DNA of 64,000 nucleotides from Evansella halocellulosilytica. GTDB taxonomy: Bacteria > Bacillota > Bacilli > Bacillales > Salisediminibacteriaceae. Positions 63,416 to 64,000 of this stretch are shown one piece after another. The position numbers and the translations under genes were made by a program. Where the stretch lies: the NCBI RefSeq assembly GCF_002335745.1, contig NZ_NIST01000001.1, positions 3,534,354 to 3,598,353 of the forward strand, written 5' to 3'. The number at the start of each line of letters is the position of its first letter. Position 1 is the stretch's first letter. A model generated the notes under the pieces. It saw only the letters and a list, made by a program, of their open reading frames with translations. It was not told where the DNA came from and did not search any database.

Positions 63416-64000
63416 ATGTCTGATAACGTGCAGATTGGTTTAATACAAGCTAAAAATGATGTGCATGGTGATGAACCAGTATATGTCCATAAAGAAAAAG
63501 CAATCGAAAAACATATTAAACTTGTAAAAGAGGCGAAACAAAAAGGCGCACAAATTATTTGTTTGCAAGAAATCTTTTATGGACCATATTTTTGTTCAGA
63601 ACAAACGACAAAATGGTACGACTCTGCAGAAGAAATTCCCAATGGCCCAACTACAAAACGATTTCAAGATTTAGCTAGAGAGTTAGAAGTCGTGATCGTA
63701 CTACCAATTTATGAAAAAGAAGGGATTGCAACATATTACAATACAGCAGCTGTTATTGATGCTGATGGCTCGTATTTAGGAAAGTACCGTAAACAGCATA
63801 TTCCCCATGTCGGTGTAGGTGATCAAGGCTACGGATTTTGGGAGAAATTTTATTTTAAACCAGGAAACTTAGGGTATCCAGTATTTGATACAGCGTTTGC
63901 CAAAGTAGGCGTTTATATTTGTTATGACAGGCATTTCCCAGAAGGAGCTAGATTACTAGGATTAAATGGTGCAGAAATTGTCTTTAATCCTTCCGCAACA
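63416..64000 (+). CDS. Carbon-nitrogen hydrolase (beta-ureidopropionase/N-carbamoyl hydrolase-like), 3' end outside window
   Basis: The first 195 residues of a nitrilase-superfamily amidohydrolase. Catalytic triad members visible: Glu in LQEIFYGPYF, Lys in KYRKQHIP and Cys in VYICYDRHFPEG. The FYGPYFC and GVYICYDRHFP segments resemble the beta-ureidopropionase/N-carbamoyl-amino-acid hydrolase group of reductive pyrimidine and hydantoin breakdown. AAGGGAGGA precedes ATG 63416. It starts a new transcription unit after about 240 bases of AT-rich spacer, in which nothing else was seen. Confidence 0.85.
   Translation, partial: MSDNVQIGLIQAKNDVHGDEPVYVHKEKAIEKHIKLVKEAKQKGAQIICLQEIFYGPYFCSEQTTKWYDSAEEIPNGPTTKRFQDLARELEVVIVLPIYEKEGIATYYNTAAVIDADGSYLGKYRKQHIPHVGVGDQGYGFWEKFYFKPGNLGYPVFDTAFAKVGVYICYDRHFPEGARLLGLNGAEIVFNPSAT

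Noticed and set aside
1..64000. CRISPR arrays, tRNA or rRNA genes
   Set aside because: No regularly spaced repeats, cloverleaf-like clusters or rRNA segments were seen on either strand.

Overview
This is a low-GC Gram-positive chromosomal segment from an endospore-forming member of the Bacillaceae. The evidence is strong AGGAGG-type ribosome binding sites, frequent TTG/GTG starts, spore genes (a ger operon and CotF-like coat proteins), and orthologues of Bacillus ykuD and trhO. A BCCT osmolyte transporter and an ectoine-hydrolase-like gene suggest a salt- or alkali-exposed lifestyle (inference). No rRNA, tRNA or CRISPR array was seen.

Region 1 (1-14.1 kb): the 3' part of topB is followed by an IclR regulator and a long co-directional catabolic cluster. 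It encodes two CaiB/BaiF CoA-transferases (the first frameshifted), a metallo-beta-lactamase-fold hydrolase, an SDR, a solute-binding-like protein without signal peptide, an aldose-epimerase-like protein, a Gfo/Idh/MocA oxidoreductase (in-frame stop), a xylose-isomerase-like TIM barrel, an FAH-family 2-keto-3-deoxypentonate dehydratase-like enzyme, a 2-oxoglutarate-semialdehyde-type dehydrogenase and an enoyl-CoA hydratase. The FAH and ALDH pair suggests a sugar or sugar-acid route ending at 2-oxoglutarate; the CoA-transferase and hydratase genes suggest a second, CoA-linked branch.

Region 2 (14.3-30.6 kb): ykuD is followed, exactly at its stop codon, by a complete Tn1546/Tn3-family transposon (14822-30586). 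It has 38-bp inverted repeats with one mismatch and a 5-bp target duplication. Its transposase gene is split by a nested 10,069-bp Tn554-like element (15586-25654; three genes tnpA, tnpB, tnpC) bounded by a shared 6-bp core. Removing that element restores a 988-codon transposase in frame. The nested element carries a complete tricistronic germinant-receptor operon plus gene fragments and a broken phosphotransferase. The outer transposon carries a resolvase, a res site and a small membrane/HTH/lipoprotein module.

Region 3 (30.6-37.5 kb): a structured RNA-like element is followed by a BCCT transporter gene broken by two insertions, a 3.5-kb DDE-integrase plus AAA-ATPase element (6-bp duplication) and a 1.58-kb IS4-type IS (9-bp duplication). 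Removing both restores a 504-codon ORF.

Region 4 (37.6-54.5 kb): ordinary accessory and housekeeping genes: VOC protein, P1 peptidase, decayed CAP-domain lipoprotein, SDR, alpha/beta hydrolase, serine hydrolase, a class-C-like group II intron sitting behind a terminator (its RT has an in-frame stop), GNAT, Nudix, sulfurtransferase, a Rieske protein with a long C-terminal domain, a frameshifted cupredoxin, CotF-like proteins, a phosphodiesterase-like protein and TrhO.

Region 5 (54.7-64 kb): a PucR-type regulator (frameshifted at its second codon) precedes an operon of a metal-ligand-lacking M24 protein resembling ectoine hydrolase DoeA/EutD, a gamma-synthase-family PLP enzyme, a homoserine-dehydrogenase-like protein and an ALDH. 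An alpha/beta hydrolase, a YdcZ-type membrane protein and a truncated carbon-nitrogen hydrolase follow. Disrupted genes are unusually frequent: four in-frame stops, three single-base homopolymer shifts, one internal deletion and three element insertions.
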